Source of the DNA: Cliona cf. orientalis
Lineage: Eukaryota > Porifera > Demospongiae > Clionaida > Clionaidae
Direction of reading: 5' to 3'
Length of the DNA: 64,000 nucleotides
Assembly: GCA_963930775.1 (NCBI GenBank)
Contig: OZ005698.1
Span: 8,500,501 to 8,564,500 of the forward strand
In this document: piece after piece, positions 1 through 10,725 of the stretch
How the letters are laid out: each line of letters starts with the position of its first letter
Numbering within the stretch: the stretch's first letter is position 1
Position numbers and translations under genes: made by a program
The notes under the pieces: generated by a model
Told to the model about the DNA's origin: nothing
The model's input: the letters and a program-made list of their open reading frames with translations, nothing else
Database searches by the model: none

Positions 1-281
1 GATGGAGTCTGAGAGTCGACCGCGGCCGACTCTCGACCTCGACACTGACAATTTTTAATCACAGGAGACGAACTCGACAGCTTCTGCACATCAGGTTAGT
101 CGCGGCATGGCACACAGCGTGCGTGCTATATATAGCACTAGGCTAGCTTTATTTATCCACGGGATTACGTCAGCCAAGAGAACGCGTGAAGTTCGGCCGG
201 CGGTACTTCACAGAGAAAGTAGCGCTCAGCTTATAATGTATTCGCTGGATACATGCGTCAGATACTCTACATATATACCGA
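1..281. other. Unassigned left edge, no supported gene
   Basis: Positions 6-36 are GC-rich with an imperfect inverted repeat (GAGAGTCG near 11-18, CGACTCTC near 27-34). An AG acceptor near 63 and a GTTAGT donor near 93 bracket about 30 bases that could be a small exon of a gene beginning left of the window, but nothing identifies it. The open frame from 107 matches no family I know. Confidence 0.4.
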
Positions 282-545
282 TTTTCAGGTCTCAGAAAGG
301 CTCCACAGAGGCCCTGAGTTTTCTGGCAATTACCTCATAGATTACGTCATCATTACCTAATAACCGCAGAAAAGTAAATTTCTACTAGGCAAGTAATTAT
401 TATGTATATATTTTCAGGTCTCAGAAAGGCTCCACAGAGGCCCTGAGTTTTCTGGCAATTACCTCATAGATTACGTCATCATTACCTAATAACCGCAGAA
501 AAGTAAATTTCTACTAGGCAAGTAATAATTATTATGTATATATAC
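282..545. repeat. Two-copy 129-bp tandem duplication
   Basis: The segment starting TTTTCAGGTCTCAG at 282 is repeated almost perfectly from 411 (period 129). The second copy differs mainly by a few extra AT-rich bases near its end. It directly abuts the breakpoint of the large duplicated block that begins at 547. Each unit contains a splice-acceptor-like TTTTCAG, but no coding role can be shown. Confidence 0.85.
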
Positions 546-1268
546 GTATTGTTATAATACTATGTTACCATAGAGATTTCCAATTAAAAGCAGCATGATA
601 TTGCTAGATATCACTATTTACTTGTTGTGCATATTGTGCATAGGAATTTCTAAGGGTAATTTTTACAACTAACTGCTAATTTATCCCAAAATTAATAGGC
701 AGAAATTTGCCACCAAAGTTACAACTGTAGATTACAGCATACAGTACCGTAGATTCTATCTGTTGTTGCATACATATTATGCATGCACATGTAGCTTAAC
801 TAATAACTAGCTCATCCCAGGATTACTGCAAAATAATTTTCTTATTTCTGGATTTTAAAAACGACTACAAACGACAAAATTAATTAAATTTACATTATCT
901 GTCTGTATGCTGTGATCCATGGATGTGAGAGGTGATTACAGGGGGAGGGGCCATGACATGATGATGATGTCATTCGTGAACATGAATGTGCTGACTGATC
1001 AATTATTCAAAGCTAGGCGAGAAATAGTTCATGTACCGAAACTAAATTTTTTCTATGGTCTCCGTAATCCTCTTGTAATGATTGAATTGCTTCATTCTCC
1101 TGTAAGAAAAAAAAATAATAAGCTGATCATGTGACATCATTGTTTTTACAGACAGAAACATTACTTCAGCACTCTTGATAGTAATGGGCTAATAATGGGC
1201 TACACCCCTTTATTCCTACCATAACTACACAATGTATACAGTATATCACGAATATCTTGTGCTAAAAC

Positions 1269-1493
1269 AAGGACACGAAAAAGGTCAATATTCTTATCTT
1301 CCTTCTATACATTGTTAGTTATTTTATGTTATCTTATTGGCAAGTTCTTTTGCAATCAGGATTCATTATTCTTCCTTATATCATCCTCTATGTTGGTCAT
1401 ATGCTCGTGGCTTTTCTTTGTCAGATTATTTTGTTTGTGCCAAAGATATGGCCAGCAATACGAAAGAAAATTATACACCGTAACTGCAATTAA
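1269..1493 (+). pseudogene. 3' stub of a GABA-B-like class C GPCR
   Basis: This matches the last ~225 bp of the receptor genes: the IL3 end (KDTKKVNIL), TM6, TM7 and the VPKIWPAI(R)K tail, ending in a premature but in-phase stop. Everything upstream (ligand-binding domain and TM1-5) is absent. The stub is joined to a remnant of KIAA0319-like 3' sequence, and the same junction occurs at about 24392, so the truncation predates the block duplication. Frame within the stub is imperfect (TTGTTAG near 1317). No independent product is expected. Confidence 0.85.
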
Positions 1494-1689
1494 TTTTGTA
1501 TTCAAGTTTTATTATGACATTGCATGCAATCATGACATATACATGGAGTCTTTGTAGATTCGAGGCTGTTTCACATTATGTAAGGTCAAAATTCTCCCAT
1601 TATTTTGTACATCTTGTTTAATTTCTGGTTTGTGTGTCTTCCTGTCTGTGGTATAGTGTATTAGTTATTCAGTTCAGAGTCAGTGCTGG

Positions 1690-2024
1690 TGTAGTCTCGT
1701 GCCCAGCCCCCTTCGCTTCATGCATGCGCGAGAAAGGGTCTGGTCAAAGGGTCACACTAACACGTCCAGCTGGAATGCAATGATTGGCAATTCCAGTGCG
1801 CGTACAATAGAAACTAACCGCCACTTCCATACCATGTACATATAGACCGAGCGCATGCACATACGTACAGACCACACATAATTACATCCCACTAATGTCA
1901 TGTGATCATGGTTCTGCAACCTGATTGGGCCGCAATATACGTACCTCGAGGACAAGGAAGTGCAACCCTTTTGACCAGACCCTTTCTCGCGTGTGCATGA
2001 AGGGGGCTGGGCATGAGACTAGTG
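1690..2024. mobile_element. Inverted-repeat MITE-like element (family A)
   Basis: About 335 bp has terminal inverted arms. The left arm reads TAGTCTCGTGCCCAGCCCCC and runs through the GAGAAAGGGTCTGGTCAAA region near 1731-1750; the right arm (about 1960-2024) is its reverse complement with a few changes. There is no transposase frame inside. A second copy sits at 24814-25150 within the partner duplication. The terminal motif resembles the arms of the elements at 46675-46797 and 60545-61018. Confidence 0.7.
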
Positions 2025-2350
2025 TTGGTGTGTCTTATTGCAGTGTGGTACATGTCATCTCCCTGCCATCTCTCTCTCTATGTATCTTGTATGTGTATAA
2101 TGCTGCTACTTGAATAATACCATTAATATCTAAATATCCTGTGAAGCGGCGTTAAAGGTGGCAAAACGTTACACATATTATTTCATAATAATATTGTACA
2201 TTCCATAGGGATTCCTTATCTGTTATTGTCCCTACATTTCTTAATCAACTGTATACATTTTATCCTATACATCATCCCCGTACTTCATTATTCCATAGTG
2301 TTTTTAAGATTTTTTATAATATTGGTTTTATGGGACACATAACTCTGTAG

Positions 2351-2617
2351 TAGCTACCTACCTGATTCATAAAAAGAATTCCATTTATGATCAGTATTTT
2401 GCACCATTGCACAGATCCATAATATATATTATAGTATCAAGTAGTACTCCCATGTTGAAAGTGCAATAAAATTCCTATTCTATGAACAAGTCAAATAGCT
2501 ACCGGTAGCTAGTTACGATGCAATCAACAGAAATTTACAAGTACTGTATGAAAACAATAACATTTTGCTTGCAAAAATTTTGGCTACTATTCCCAAACCA
2601 ACAGTCTGATCTGCATC
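2351..2617 (+). promoter_or_regulatory. Shared receptor upstream cassette (receptor 1)
   Basis: Three landmarks recur before nearly every array member. TAGCTACCTACCTGATTCAT is at 2351-2370. AGTATCAAGTAGTACTCCC is at about 2433-2451 and is followed by CATGTTGAAAG. A start-proximal TCTGATCTGCATC abuts the ATG. Spacing from the first landmark to the start codon is 267 bp here and 220-285 bp elsewhere. Conservation across paralogues shows the promoter region was co-duplicated; that these are binding sites is inference. Confidence 0.5.
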
Positions 2618-4609
2618 ATGAAGTTCTCTATGCTCCTTTCATCTCTGCTCAGTTTACTGAGCTTAGCAAAGAGTGAGCCAATTCTCATTATTGCATTGCC
2701 TCAAAGTGATCGTACTGAAGTGTCAGCTAGCTGGGAGAGAGGGGAAGAGATCCTGCCTGGGGCTCTTGCAGCAACTGATGAAGCAAAAAAAAATTCTTCA
2801 AATTTCACAGTTATTGAAGTCACCAGTAGTCCAGTAACTAGCTACGGTCTTTCTTATTCAGGAAATGTGCTGGAAGTAATTGCTAATCTCGCCTGGCAAA
2901 ACAGAACTTCTGATATCATAGGTATTGCTGGAGTGTTTCATCCCAACGTCCTGGCCGTTCTAAATAGATTTCAGCGGCCTATAGTCTCTCTCATTCACTT
3001 CAATAGAATCCCACTAAGTTCCATACACTACACTACAGCATCTGTATCGACACTCACAGACTCAATCATAGCATTCTTGAAAGAATTACACCTGAGAAAA
3101 ATTGGAATAATTACCGAGCTCAAGCAACCATATTTAGCGGTTTCCAATGAATTCAGCACCAAATCTAACGTAAGGCTGCACCATGAATATCATGGGCATC
3201 ACACGTCAGTGTCAGACTCCATTGAAGGAATTTTTGTGTCCAACGCTCATGTCATTCTCCTAAGTGTGAGTCCCTCTGCCGCCATACCACTCCTATGTGA
3301 GGCCTACAAAAGAGGACTGACATGGCCAAAGTATGCTTGGATTTTACATAGCTACAGGTTGGACGATTTGCTACAACGAAGTTTAATATCAAATGAAAGA
3401 TGCAGAATGCATAGAATTTTGGAGGGAATTTTCATCTTTCAGCTGACTAAGGAGCCAGAGGGTAGCAGTTTCGATTCGGGTGCTACACATCACAAGTTTA
3501 GTGGTGTTGAACATAATCCCTACTCTTACCTTCTCTATGAATCAGTCCAGGCATTGATTTCATCAGTGGATACCAGATCAATTTCTGACTTCAATAAAGC
3601 ACCCTCATTATTCTGTTCCAAATCAGGTAATTCCACAGTTTATGTTTATCACAATTTGGACAGCACGACCAGACTTATTGGAGTTTATGATGGCACATCA
3701 AGTATTTTAATAAATACAGGTGAGACCATATTCACTGACTATGATCTTCCTGTTGTGAATAGAGCAGCAATTCTTTTTCCATACCTGCTTCCATTGCCCA
3801 TCCTGTGTATTATTTTCAACACCATATTGCTTGCTCTTTACATCATTTTCCGTAACGAATCAAGTATCAAGTCCACTAGTGTCTCAATTAGCATGCTAAT
3901 GTTTATTGGATGCTATATTCTGATTGGCTATAGTTTTTTCTTGATAGTAGGTGAGCTACATGTATACCAACTTGATTTTTGTATGGTCCATGTCTGGCTG
4001 AGTGGTGTTGGACTGTCCTCACCACTTATTCTTGCTATCATTCTACTGAAAATGCTTCGAGTGTATCGTATTTTTACTGCTTACAAAATATTAAAGCAAA
4101 GCACACACTTATCGGATTTTGCCCTCTTAGTCTATACTATAATCATCTTATCACCCAACATCATTTTACTGATACTATGGACAGCAATTGATGCACGATA
4201 CAGAGTTGACAATTTCATAGAACATCCCGGATACATTGAGAACGTGATAATCTGCCATCCCAGCAACTATGATTCCACTTGGTTTGCACTAGCATTTATT
4301 TACCTATTTCTGCTATCAGTAGCTGTTGTCATTGTTGCTATCAAATCGAGGAATATTCGACTCGCTCGATTCAAGGACACGAAAAAGGTCAATATTCTTA
4401 TCTTCCTTCAATACATTGTTGGATATTTTATGTTTTTTTATTGGAGAATTCTTTGGGATTCAGAACTCAGTATTCTTTCATTATTCATCCTCTATGCTGG
4501 TCATTTGCTCATGGCTTTTCTTTGTCAGACTATTTTGTTTGTGCCAAAGATATGGCCTGCAGTCCAAAAGATAATTATACACCATGACTGCAAGTACAGA
4601 GGACATTAA
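2618..4609 (+). CDS. GABA-B-like class C GPCR, receptor 1 (intact)
   Basis: Single-exon receptor of 663 residues. A signal peptide (1-19, MKFSMLLSSLLSLLSL) is followed by a Venus-flytrap (periplasmic-binding-protein type) ectodomain to about 375, then seven hydrophobic segments at roughly 380-403, 421-445, 458-479, 500-523, 554-575, 591-612 and 620-646. There is no cysteine-rich linker, as in GABA-B receptors and unlike mGluR or CaSR types. Class C marks include KMLRVYRIFTAYK in IL2, a basic IL3 with FKDTKKVN, VPKIW at the end of TM7, and a cysteine pair (about 453 at the top of TM3, about 546 in ECL2). The tail is only ~17 residues, without the coiled coil of vertebrate GABA-B subunits. The start is fixed by the signal peptide and the conserved CTGCATC-ATG context. 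A poly(A) signal AATAAA is at 4776. The ligand is unknown; surface signalling through G proteins is expected from the family. Confidence 0.92.
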   Translation: MKFSMLLSSLLSLLSLAKSEPILIIALPQSDRTEVSASWERGEEILPGALAATDEAKKNSSNFTVIEVTSSPVTSYGLSYSGNVLEVIANLAWQNRTSDIIGIAGVFHPNVLAVLNRFQRPIVSLIHFNRIPLSSIHYTTASVSTLTDSIIAFLKELHLRKIGIITELKQPYLAVSNEFSTKSNVRLHHEYHGHHTSVSDSIEGIFVSNAHVILLSVSPSAAIPLLCEAYKRGLTWPKYAWILHSYRLDDLLQRSLISNERCRMHRILEGIFIFQLTKEPEGSSFDSGATHHKFSGVEHNPYSYLLYESVQALISSVDTRSISDFNKAPSLFCSKSGNSTVYVYHNLDSTTRLIGVYDGTSSILINTGETIFTDYDLPVVNRAAILFPYLLPLPILCIIFNTILLALYIIFRNESSIKSTSVSISMLMFIGCYILIGYSFFLIVGELHVYQLDFCMVHVWLSGVGLSSPLILAIILLKMLRVYRIFTAYKILKQSTHLSDFALLVYTIIILSPNIILLILWTAIDARYRVDNFIEHPGYIENVIICHPSNYDSTWFALAFIYLFLLSVAVVIVAIKSRNIRLARFKDTKKVNILIFLQYIVGYFMFFYWRILWDSELSILSLFILYAGHLLMAFLCQTILFVPKIWPAVQKIIIHHDCKYRGH

Positions 4610-4850
4610 TTTTGTAATCAAGTTTTATTTTGACATTGCATTGAAGTTTGAAACTTGACATATACATGGAGTCTTTATAGATTTGAAGGTGTATCTAAGA
4701 TTCTTTCATATTCCATAATTATTATTAGACATTCCATAGGGATTCTTTATCTGTTGTTGACCCTATACTTTCCTTAATAAACTGTATTCATTTATTTATA
4801 CACCATCCCTGTACTTCATTATGTAATATGGGACAAATGTAACTCTGTAG

Positions 4851-5134
4851 TAGCTACCTACCTGATTCATAATGAACTCTATTAAATTTTATGATCATTA
4901 TTTTGCACCATTGTACAGACCCATATTATAATATTATTATATATAGTATCAAGTAGTACTCCCATGTTGAAAGCACAATAAATTCTCAACAATCTCTTCC
5001 TCAAACAGTTATGACGCAATCAATGGAAATAATATACAAGTATTTTAATACTTGCTATGATCATAATATGACAGTAACATTCATAAATCTTGGCTGCATG
5101 TTATTCCCAAACCAGCAGTCTGCTTATCTGCATC
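4851..5134 (+). promoter_or_regulatory. Upstream cassette of decayed receptor copy
   Basis: The TAGCTACCTACCTGATTCAT landmark is at 4851-4870 and the AGTATCAAGTAGTACTCCC landmark is near 4947. The cassette is complete although the gene behind it is a deletion pseudogene. Confidence 0.5.
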
Positions 5135-5727
5135 ATGAATTCGAAGTTCTCTCTGCTCCTTTCGTCTCTGCTCAGTTTACTGAGCTTATCAAAGAGTGAG
5201 CCAATTCTCATTATTGCATTGCCTCAAAGTGGTCATACTGAAGTGTCAGCTAGCTGGGAGAGGAGGGAAGAAATTCTACCTGGGGCTCTTGCAGCAATTG
5301 ATGAAGCAAAAAATAATTCTTCAAATTTCACTGTTATTGAAGTTACCAGTGGTCCAGTAACTAACTACGGTCTTTCTTATTCAGGGAAATGTGCTGGAAG
5401 TAATTGCTAATCTCGCCTGGCAGAACAGAATTTCTGACATCATAGGTATTACTGGAGTGTTTCATCCCAACATCCTGGCCGTTCTAAATAGATTTCATGC
5501 AGTGGCTTCATCTGGCTGAGTGGTGTTGGGCTGTCCATACCACTTATAGTTGCTACAATTCTACTGAAAATGCTTCGAGTGTATCGCATTTTTACAGCTC
5601 ATAAAATTCTAAAGCAAAACACAAGAAACACAAGCTTGTCAGATATTGCCTCTTTATTTTGTTTGTGCCAAAGATATGGCCTGTAATACAAATAATATAC
5701 CGTGACTGTAAGCACGGAGGACATTAA
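5135..5727 (+). pseudogene. Receptor pseudogene with two internal deletions
   Basis: It opens like the intact genes (ATG AAT TCG AAG, signal peptide, first ~85 ectodomain residues). A single G insertion near 5388 (CAGGGAAATG versus CAGGAAATG) then shifts the frame. Near 5497 the sequence jumps from the ectodomain (AGATTTCA) to the TM3 region (CATCTGGCTGAGTGG), losing about 1 kb. Near 5653 it jumps from TM4 to the C-terminal VPKIWPV stretch, losing roughly 450 bp. It ends at the usual GGACATTAA. It cannot encode a membrane receptor; at most a secreted ~90-residue fragment. Confidence 0.9.
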
Positions 5728-5984
5728 TTTTGTATTAATTTTCAACTTTTATTATGACATTGCATGTAATCATTGAAATAGATTCGAGACAGTATCTAAG
5801 ATTCATTCATAATATAATAATCATTCTACGTATAAGACATTCCATAGGGATTCCTTATCTGTTGACAGTGTTGGCCCTACTTTTCTTAATTCATTATTTT
5901 TACCCTATTGGCACCATCCCTGTACTTCATTATTCCTTAAGAATGTTTGTACTAATTGATTGTATGGGACAAATAACTCTGTAG

Positions 5985-6232
5985 TAGCTACCTACCTGAT
6001 TTATAGAAGAATTCCATTCATGGTCAGTATTTGCATCATTGCACAGATATATAGTATCAAGTAGTACTCCCATGTTGAAAGTACAATAAATTCCCTTTCC
6101 TGGAACAAATCGAACACCAGTAATTACGATACAATCAACAGAAATTTATAAGTACTATTAGGAAAACATTTTGCTTGTAAAATCCTGGCTGCATGTTATT
6201 CCGGATCCCAAATCAGCAGTCTGATCTGCATC
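5985..6232 (+). promoter_or_regulatory. Upstream cassette of receptor 2
   Basis: TAGCTACCTACCTGAT starts at 5985 and the AGTATCAAGTAGTACTCCC landmark at about 6052. The leader ends TCTGATCTGCATC immediately before the ATG. Confidence 0.5.
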
Positions 6233-8218
6233 ATGAAGTTCTCTCTGCTCCTTTCATCTCTGCTCAGTTTACTGAGCTTAGCAAAGAGTGAGCCAATTCT
6301 CATTATTGCATTGCCTCAAAGTGATCATACTAAAGTGCCAGCTAGCTGGGAGAGAGGGGAAGAAATTCTACCTGGGGTTCTTGCAGCAATTGATGAAGTA
6401 AAAAATAATTCTTCAAATTTCACAGTTATTGAAGTTACCAGTGGTCCAGTAACTAGCTACGGTCTTTCTTATTCAGGAAATGTGCTGAAAGTAATTGCTA
6501 ATCTCGCCTGGCAGAACAGAATTTCTGACATCATAGGTATTGCTGGAGTGTTTCATCCCAACATCCTGGCCGTTCTAAATAGATTTCAGCGGCCTATAGT
6601 CTCTCTCGTTCACTTCAACAAAATCCCACTAAATTCCATACACTACACAACAGCATCTGTATCGACACTCACAGACTCAATCATAGCATTCCTGAAAGAA
6701 TTACACCCGAGAAAAATTGGAATAATTACCGAGCTCAAGCAACCATATTTAGTGGTTTCCAATGAATTCAGCACCAAGTCTAACGTAAGGCTGCACCATG
6801 AATATCATGGGCATCACACATCAGTGTCAGACTCCATTGAAGGAATTTTTGTGTCCAATGCTCATGTCATTCTCCTAAGTGTGAGTCCCTCTGCCGCCAT
6901 ACCACTCCTATGTGAGGCCTACAAAAGAGGACTGACATGGCCAAAGTATGCTTGGATTTTACATAGCTACAGGTTGGATGATTTGCTACGACAAAGTTCA
7001 ATATCAAGTGAAGGATGCAGAGTGCACAGAATTTTGGAAGGCATTTTCATCTTTCAGCTGACTAAGGAACCTGAGGGTGGCAGTTTCAATTTGGGTGCTA
7101 CACATCACAAGTTCAGTGGTGTTGAGCATAATCCCTACTCTTACCTTCTCTATGAATCAGTCCAGGCATTGATTTCATCAGCGGATACTAGACCAGTTTC
7201 CGACTTTAACGAAGCATCGTCACTATTCTGTTCCAAATCAGGCAATTCCACAGTTTATATTTATCACAATTTGGATAGCACAACCAGACTTATTGGCATT
7301 TACAATGGCATATCAAGTACCTTAACAAACATGAGTGAGACCATATTCACTGACTATGATCTTCCCATTGTCAATAAATCAGCTCTTCTCTTTCCGTACC
7401 TGCTTCCATTGCCCATCCTGAGCTTCATTTTTAATACCATATTACTTATTCTTTATATCATTTTCCATAACGAACCAAGTATCAAGTCCACTAGTGTCTC
7501 AATTAGCATGTTAATACTCTTAGGATGCTATATTCCGATTGGCTATATTTTTTTCTTGATAGTAAGTGAGCTATACAAGCTTGATTTTTGCATGGTGCGT
7601 ATCTGGCTCAGTGGCACTGGACTCTCTATACCACTTATTCTTGCTACTATTCTAGTGAAAATGCTTCGAGTGTATCGCATTTTTACAGCTCACAAAATTC
7701 TAAGGCAAAGCGCACACTCATCAGATGTTGCCCTCTTGGTCTATACTATACTCATCTTATCACCCAACATCATTTTGCTGATGCTATGGACGGCAATTGA
7801 TCCACGATACAGAGTTGAAAATTTCATAGAACATCCCGGATACATTGAGAATGTGATAATCTGCCATCACAGTGACTATGAGCTCACTTGGTATGTACTG
7901 GCATTTGTTTACTTATTTCTGCTATCAGTAGCTGTTGTCGTTGTTGCTATCAAATCGAGGAATATTCGATTCGCTCAATTCAAGGACACGAAAAAGGTCA
8001 ACTTGCTTATCTTCCTCCTCTACATTGCTGGTTTTTATACATTTTCTTATTGGCAAATTCTTTTGCAATCAGGATTTATTATTCTTTCTAATATCATCCT
8101 CTATGTTGGGCATATTCTCATAGCTTTTCTTTGTCAGATTATTTTGTTTGTGCCAAAGATATGGCCTGCAGTCCAAAAGAAAATCATACACTGTGACTGC
8201 AAGCACGGAGGACATTAA
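6233..8218 (+). CDS. GABA-B-like class C GPCR, receptor 2 (intact)
   Basis: Uninterrupted 661-residue frame with the same layout as the 2618 gene: signal peptide, flytrap ectodomain, 7TM, ~17-residue tail. The ectodomain differs from the 2618 copy at relatively few positions, for example LHPRKIG and the HHTSVSDSIEGIF form of a variable loop. The membrane half is more divergent: TM1 begins NKSALLFPYLLPLPILSFIF, TM2 is MLILLGCYIPIGYIFF, ECL1 is shorter (VSELYKLDFC), and TM6-7 reads LLYIAGFYTFSYWQILLQSG. The TM3/ECL2 cysteine pair and the RVYRIFTAH motif are kept. A candidate AATAAA is at 8391. Ligand unknown. Confidence 0.92.
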   Translation: MKFSLLLSSLLSLLSLAKSEPILIIALPQSDHTKVPASWERGEEILPGVLAAIDEVKNNSSNFTVIEVTSGPVTSYGLSYSGNVLKVIANLAWQNRISDIIGIAGVFHPNILAVLNRFQRPIVSLVHFNKIPLNSIHYTTASVSTLTDSIIAFLKELHPRKIGIITELKQPYLVVSNEFSTKSNVRLHHEYHGHHTSVSDSIEGIFVSNAHVILLSVSPSAAIPLLCEAYKRGLTWPKYAWILHSYRLDDLLRQSSISSEGCRVHRILEGIFIFQLTKEPEGGSFNLGATHHKFSGVEHNPYSYLLYESVQALISSADTRPVSDFNEASSLFCSKSGNSTVYIYHNLDSTTRLIGIYNGISSTLTNMSETIFTDYDLPIVNKSALLFPYLLPLPILSFIFNTILLILYIIFHNEPSIKSTSVSISMLILLGCYIPIGYIFFLIVSELYKLDFCMVRIWLSGTGLSIPLILATILVKMLRVYRIFTAHKILRQSAHSSDVALLVYTILILSPNIILLMLWTAIDPRYRVENFIEHPGYIENVIICHHSDYELTWYVLAFVYLFLLSVAVVVVAIKSRNIRFAQFKDTKKVNLLIFLLYIAGFYTFSYWQILLQSGFIILSNIILYVGHILIAFLCQIILFVPKIWPAVQKKIIHCDCKHGGH

Positions 8219-8481
8219 TTTTGTATTCAAGGTTTATCATGACATTGTGTGTAATCATTGAAGTTTGAAACTTGACATATTCATGGAATCTTGTAGATTT
8301 GAGGGTGTATCTAAGATTCTTTCGTATTCCATAATATTATTAGACATTCCATAGGGATTCTTTATCTGTTGTTGACCCTATACTTTTCTTAATAAACTGT
8401 ATTCATTTATTATATACACCATCCCTGTACTTCATTATGTAATATTGGTTTTATGGGACAAATACACATGTAACTCTGTAG

Positions 8482-8727
8482 TAACTACCTACCTGATTCA
8501 TAATGAACTCTAATAATATTAAATTTTATGATCAGTATTTTGCACCTTTGCACAGACCCATATTATAGTATTAATAAGTTTGTTGAAAACAATAAATTCC
8601 CAACAATCTCTTTCCTCAAACTGTTGTGATACAATCAACAGAAATTAATTTTACCGGTATTAAGATCGTGGTAATAACATTCATAAATCTTAGCTGTTAT
8701 TCCCAAACCAACAGTCTGATCTGCATC
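8482..8727 (+). promoter_or_regulatory. Upstream cassette of receptor 3
   Basis: TAACTACCTACCTGATTCAT (one change from the consensus) is at 8482-8501. The second landmark (AGTATCAAGTAGTACTCCC) is missing, apparently through a small deletion near 8575, so this promoter is incomplete as well as the gene. Confidence 0.4.
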
Positions 8728-10725
8728 ATGAATTCGAAGTTCTCTCTGCTCCTTTCGTCTCTGCTCAGTTTACTGAGCTTAGCAAAGAGTGAGCCAATTC
8801 TCATTATTGCATTGTCTCAAAGTGATCATACTGAAGTGTCAGCTAGCTGGGAGAGAGAGGAAGAGATCCTACCTGGGGCTCTTGCAGCAATTAAAAATAA
8901 TCCTTCGAATTTCACAGTTATTGAAGTTACCAGTGGTCCAGTAACTAGCTATGGTCTTTCTTATTCAGGAAATGTGTTGGAAGTATTTGTTAATCTCGCC
9001 TGGCAGAACAGAACTTTCGACATCATAGGTATTGCTGGAGTGTTTCATCCCAACATCCTGGCCGTTCTAAATAGATTTCAGTGGCCTATAGTCTCTCTCT
9101 TGTTCGCTTCAACAAAACCCCACTAAATTCCATACACTACACAACAGCATCTGTATCGACACTTACAGACTCAATCATAGCATTCTTGAAAGAAGTACAC
9201 CCGAGAAAAATTGGAGTAATTACCGAGCTCAAGCAACCATATTTAGCTGTTTCCAATGAATTCAGCACCAAGTCTAACATAAGGCTGCACCATGAATATC
9301 ATGGGCATCACAGTGCATCATTTTCGGATACCATTGAAGGAATTTTTGCGTCCAATGCTCATGTCATTCTCCTAAGTGTGAGTCCCTCTGCTGCCATACC
9401 ACTCCTATGTGAGGCCTACAAAAGAGGACTGACATGGCCAAAGTATGCTTGGATTTTATATAGCTACAGGTTGGATGATTTGCTACGAGGTTCAATATCA
9501 AATGAAAGATGCGGAATTCATAGAATTTTGGAAGAAATTTTCATCTTCCAGCTGACTAAGGAGCCTGAGGGTGGCAGTTTTAATTCGGGTGCTACACATC
9601 ACAAGTTTAGTGGTATTGAATATAATCCCTACTCTTACCTTCTCTATGAGTCAGTCCAGGCATTGATTTCATCAGCGGATACTAGATCAGTTTCTGACTT
9701 CAACAAAGCACCCTCATTATTCCGTTCCAAATCAGGTGATTCCACAGTTTATGTTTATCATAATTTGGACAGCGCAATCAGACTTATTGGAGTTTATGAT
9801 GGCACATCAAGTATTTTAATAAATACAGGTGAGACCATATTCACTGACTATGATCTTCCCATTGTGAATAGAGCAGCAATTCTTTTTCCTTACCTGCTTC
9901 CATTGCCCATCCTGTGTATTATTTTCAACACCATACTGCTTGTTCTTTACATCATTTTCCGAAATGAACCAAGTATCAAGTCCACTAGCGTCTCAATTAG
10001 CATGCTAATGTTTATTGGATGCTATATTCTGATTGGCTATAGTTTTTTCTTGATAGTAGGTGAGCTACATGTATACCAACTTGACTTTTGTATGGTCCAT
10101 GTCTGGCTGAGTGGTGTTGGGCTGTCCTCACCACTTATTCTTGCTATCATTCTAGTGAAAATGCTTCGAGTATATCGTATTTTTACTGCTTACAAAATAT
10201 TAAAGCAAAGCACACACTTATCGGATTTTGCCCTCTTAGTCTATACTATAATCATCTTATCACCCAACATCATTTTACTGATACTATGGACAGCAATTGA
10301 TCCACGATACAGAGTTGACAATTTCATAGAACATCCCGGATACATTGAGAATGTGATAATCTGCCATCCCAGCAACTATGAGCTCATGCATGATCACTTG
10401 GTATGTACTAGCATTGGTTTACTTATTTCTGCTATCAGTAGCTGTTGTCGTTGTTGCTATCAAATCAAGGAACATTCGACTTGCTCGATTCAAGGACACG
10501 AAAAAGATCAATATTCTTATCTTCCTTCAATGCATTGTTGAATTTTTTATGTTTTCTTATAATTATTGGAGAATTCTTTGGGATTCAGAATTCAGTATAG
10601 TCATCCTCTATGCTGGTCATATTCTCATGGCTTTTCTTTGTCAGATTATTTTGTTTGTGCCAAAGATATGGCCTGCAGTCCAAAAGAAAATTATACACCA
10701 TGACTGCAAGTACAGAGGACATTAA
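8728..10725 (+). pseudogene. Receptor 3, near full length with two frameshifts
   Basis: All domains are present but in two reading frames. The first part (8728 to about 9100) encodes the signal peptide and first third of the ectodomain. A 2-bp insertion near 9098 (CTCTCTCTTGTTCGC versus CTCTCTCGTTCAC) shifts the frame. The middle (about 9100-10390) is homologous through TM4 and ECL2. A 10-bp insertion near 10385 (TGCATGATCA after GAGCTCA) shifts back, and TM5-7 plus the tail continue to 10725. Three codons are also missing at AAI(DEA)KNN. The membrane half is very close to the 2618 gene, including the longer ECL1 GELHVYQLDFC. The two breaks sum to 12 bp but lie ~1.3 kb apart, so the intervening protein is not rescued. 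A recent pseudogene, or assembly error at one site, is possible. Confidence 0.85.

Larger units (their letters stand above)
547..2617. repeat. Segmental duplication, copy 1 (partner 23663-25753)
   Basis: About 2.07 kb is near-identical to 23663-25753, differing by scattered substitutions and short indels. In order it holds sequence normally lying 3' of the coiled-coil gene, a remnant similar to the last exon region of the KIAA0319-like gene (about 1150-1245), a 3' stub of a class C GPCR gene, an inverted-repeat element, and the upstream cassette of the intact receptor at 2618. Its left boundary at about 547 cuts off the coiled-coil gene that precedes the partner copy. Confidence 0.85.

Noticed and set aside
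107-340. 77-codon + strand frame near the left edge
   Set aside because: No family resemblance, and its end runs into the 129-bp tandem repeat; splice-like signals there are not enough to call a gene.
3979-4587. Shorter alternative-frame ORFs overlapping the receptor membrane region (recurring in all copies)
   Set aside because: They recur only because the paralogues share DNA; they are out of frame with the receptor and lack independent conservation.
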